In this document: positions 30,513 through 31,973 of the stretch, one piece after another
Position numbering within the stretch: position 1 is the stretch's first letter
Layout: each line of letters starts with the position of its first letter
Origin: Chromera velia
Taxonomy: Eukaryota > Sar > Chromeraceae
Length of the DNA: 31,973 nucleotides
NCBI GenBank assembly: GCA_018398765.1
Contig: JAHBMJ010001364.1
Location: 1 to 31,973 of the forward strand
Reading direction: 5' to 3'
Translations under genes and position numbers: made by a program
Notes under the pieces: generated by a model
Databases searched by the model: none
Seen by the model: the letters and a program-made list of their open reading frames with translations, nothing else
Told to the model about the DNA's origin: nothing

Positions 30513-31774
30513 GATAGGGGTGTAAGAACAAGGGGGGGGGGATGCGTTCGAACTCTTAGAACTCCAGATCCGACGGGGTCCCCCTCGTTCGAGCTCTAGG
30601 GAGATCAGACCCCTATGAACGGGGACCCCCCCGTTCGGAGAGCTCTAGGTGAGAAAAAGTGCTAGGTTATGAAGACAACCTAGATGATGACCTTCATGAA
30701 GCCTAAACTATTCTCAACTCTAACTCAAAACATACTTAAACTTCTGAAATTCTAGCTAAAATCTTCTTGTAACATTTTATAACTTGAATAAAATTAACTT
30801 CAGCATCAATTGAATTCAACTCCGTCATGAGGTATCATTAATCAGCTTCTAATTTTTTCTAATTTGTTATCAAACAAAGAATGGCAGAGGCAGAAACATT
30901 TGCGATATAGACATTATAGGTAATCGATGTGCCCTTATGTATCAGGGCAGTCGTTGTGCACCTGCAGAAAGGCAGCCAAAATTCTTGGTGAGCCAGTTAG
31001 ATTCTCTTCTGGCTCGTCAGTGTTGTCTGCCTCGGGCCACCCCTTCCACTTGATTCTAAACCACTGTTCCCTCCTCCGAGGAGGGCCTCTCCACTCCCAT
31101 CCATGCACAGGACTTTGTTGCAGGGCTTGCAGAGCAGCTTGTGCGGATCGATGACAGTGCTCCCATCTCTTTAGACTTCCTCAACAAGATCGGGGTTCCG
31201 TTTCATTGCATGGTCCTAATCTTCCTTCATTTCCCGTTGGCTTCTCTTTGTGTTTGGGCCAGGCCTGCTTATTATGGCGGCATGGTCTGCACTCCGCTTT
31301 GGGGGGAATCTCAAAAAAGATATTTTGAAGTACGAATCTTCACAGCATCTTGAAAGGACTTCAGAGGGAAAGACAATAAAAAAATTAATGGTCGGCAACG
31401 GATCAGCGATCTCAATGGGGTCTGGGCTTGAGCAGCAGAATCAGCAGCAGTGAGTGGTGTAAGGGTATCATAGTCAGCAGCAGTGTAACGCAAGAGAAAA
31501 CAGAATAACCATACAAGAAGAAATCGACTATTCACAGAAGGCGGGGCATGGCGGGGCAGGTGAATCATTCAATGACAGACTCGAAAAATTAATTTTGATC
31601 GCGCGCACGAACTCTGTGCGCCCCCCCCCCGCCTATTCGATCCGACGGGTCCCCCCCCCCCGTTCGCGCTCTGCAGCCCCGTCCGAAGGACGGGGCCCCC
31701 CCGTCGGGCAGGCTCTTACCTGCCCCGCCGACGGGGTCCCCCCCCCCATCCAAAAGAGATTTTACACCCCTATC
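30513..31774. mobile_element. Possible decayed mobile element with inverted ends and GC-rich subterminal hairpins
   Basis: GATAGGGGTGTAA at 30513-30525 recurs inverted at 31762-31774 (13 of 13), with weaker similarity for about 8 bases further out. Just inside both ends are copies of a GATCCGACGGG(G)TCCCCC...CGTTCG...GCTCT unit (30567-30597, 31639-31672; a relative at 30619-30646). Perfect stems occur at 30617-30636 (8 bp, 4-base loop) and 31676-31696 (9 bp, 3-base loop), with a near-perfect one at about 31698-31736. The interior holds a chromodomain-like frame. No target-site duplication or transposase was found, so the class is unknown. Confidence 0.45.
30935..31180 (-). pseudogene. Chromodomain-encoding relic (81 codons, no start codon)
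   Basis: An open frame between TGA (31181-31183) and TAA (30935-30937) encodes Q-W-F-R-I-K-W-K-G-W-P-E-A-D-N-T-D-E-P-E, then ENLTGSPRILAAFL. This is the chromodomain pattern of strand, KWKG aromatic corner, acidic turn, EPEENL and C-terminal helix. Core at 30965-31063. The tryptophan expected in NT-W-EP is aspartate. There is no ATG and the upstream frame is closed, so this is a fragment. Chromodomains of this kind end the integrase of chromovirus (Ty3-like) retrotransposons or occur in HP1-like proteins; an origin from a retroelement is my preference, but no integrase is visible. Confidence 0.65.
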
Positions 31775-31973
31775 GTGCATACGAACAGAGCAGCTTAGAT
31801 CTAAACTTCACTCGCTGGCAGAGAGAGTGAACTAGAGAGTGAAAGAGAGAACAGGAATCAGTGAAAGGGTCTGCAGAGCAAGATGGACTGCTGCAGCTGG
31901 GGGAAGAGGTATCGGGGAAGAAGAGACATATGTAAGAGAGCTCGTTTCATTCATTGTGGACCGAGGGCCGAAG
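31775..31973. other. Window end, nothing assigned
   Basis: GA-rich sequence. An ATG at 31881 opens a frame that stays open to the window end, but it is too short to judge. Confidence 0.4.

Noticed and set aside
31881-31973. Possible start of a further plus-strand gene
   Set aside because: The frame is open to the window end but has no recognisable sequence and only about 30 codons.
1-31973. Dinoflagellate origin
   Set aside because: No spliced-leader-like sequence was noticed and introns use GT-AG throughout; the FVAP motif alone is not enough.
1-31973. CRISPR arrays, bacterial operons, tRNA or rRNA genes
   Set aside because: None seen; the repeats present are microsatellites, a minisatellite and inverted repeats in a eukaryotic setting.

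Overview
The window is nuclear DNA of a eukaryote. It has intron-rich protein genes with GT-AG introns, many (GT)n, (GA)n and (CA)n microsatellites inside introns, and AT-rich islands between genes. The best guess is a photosynthetic alveolate with a complex red-type plastid, most likely a chromerid (Chromera or Vitrella). The transketolase starts with a signal-peptide-like segment followed by a transit-like stretch carrying an F-V-A-P motif, and the chromatin remodeller has an N-terminal run of PHD fingers that I associate with alveolate ISWI-like proteins. This placement is inference; no rRNA or other marker gene is present.

Layout. (1) 85-2844, plus strand: the last five exons of an SLC33A1-type acetyl-CoA transporter; its 5' part lies outside the window. 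Its first visible exon edge has been copied four times as a perfect 28-bp tandem repeat that includes the splice acceptor. (2) 2845-5498: intergenic DNA between two convergent 3' ends, including an AT-rich island (about 2890-4230) with inverted repeats, poly(A)/poly(T) tracts and a small GC-rich Pro/Arg-coding patch. (3) 5499-23891, minus strand: one very large SNF2/ISWI-type chromatin-remodelling gene. I joined 35 exons by hand; every splice phase closes and the product is 2570 residues. Domain order: three PHD fingers, SNF2 ATPase lobe 1, lobe 2 interrupted by a charged insertion of about 636 residues, an ISWI-like post-helicase segment, a fourth PHD finger with a C5HCH-like zinc module, a charged coiled coil, two CCHC zinc knuckles, and a basic tail with a canonical PIP box. 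(4) 23892-24822: a 931-bp region between two divergent start codons. (5) 24823-28320, plus strand: complete three-exon transketolase of 743 residues with a putative plastid leader. (6) 28321-31973: 3' flank, then a second AT-rich island holding GC-rich hairpins, a pair of inverted repeats 1.26 kb apart, and a decayed chromodomain reading frame.

The three genes do not form a pathway. Acetyl-CoA transport, chromatin remodelling and the Calvin/pentose phosphate cycle are simply neighbours, though the last two may share a bidirectional promoter. The most striking shared property is splicing: 25 of the 40 introns assigned have C at donor position +3, and 17 begin exactly GTCAGT, often running on as a CAGT repeat. 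The points most worth a second look are the remodeller's architecture (split lobe 2, PHD/C5HCH in place of HAND-SANT-SLIDE, zinc knuckles, PIP box), the duplicated splice acceptor in the transporter, the +3C donors, and the chromodomain relic inside a possible mobile element.
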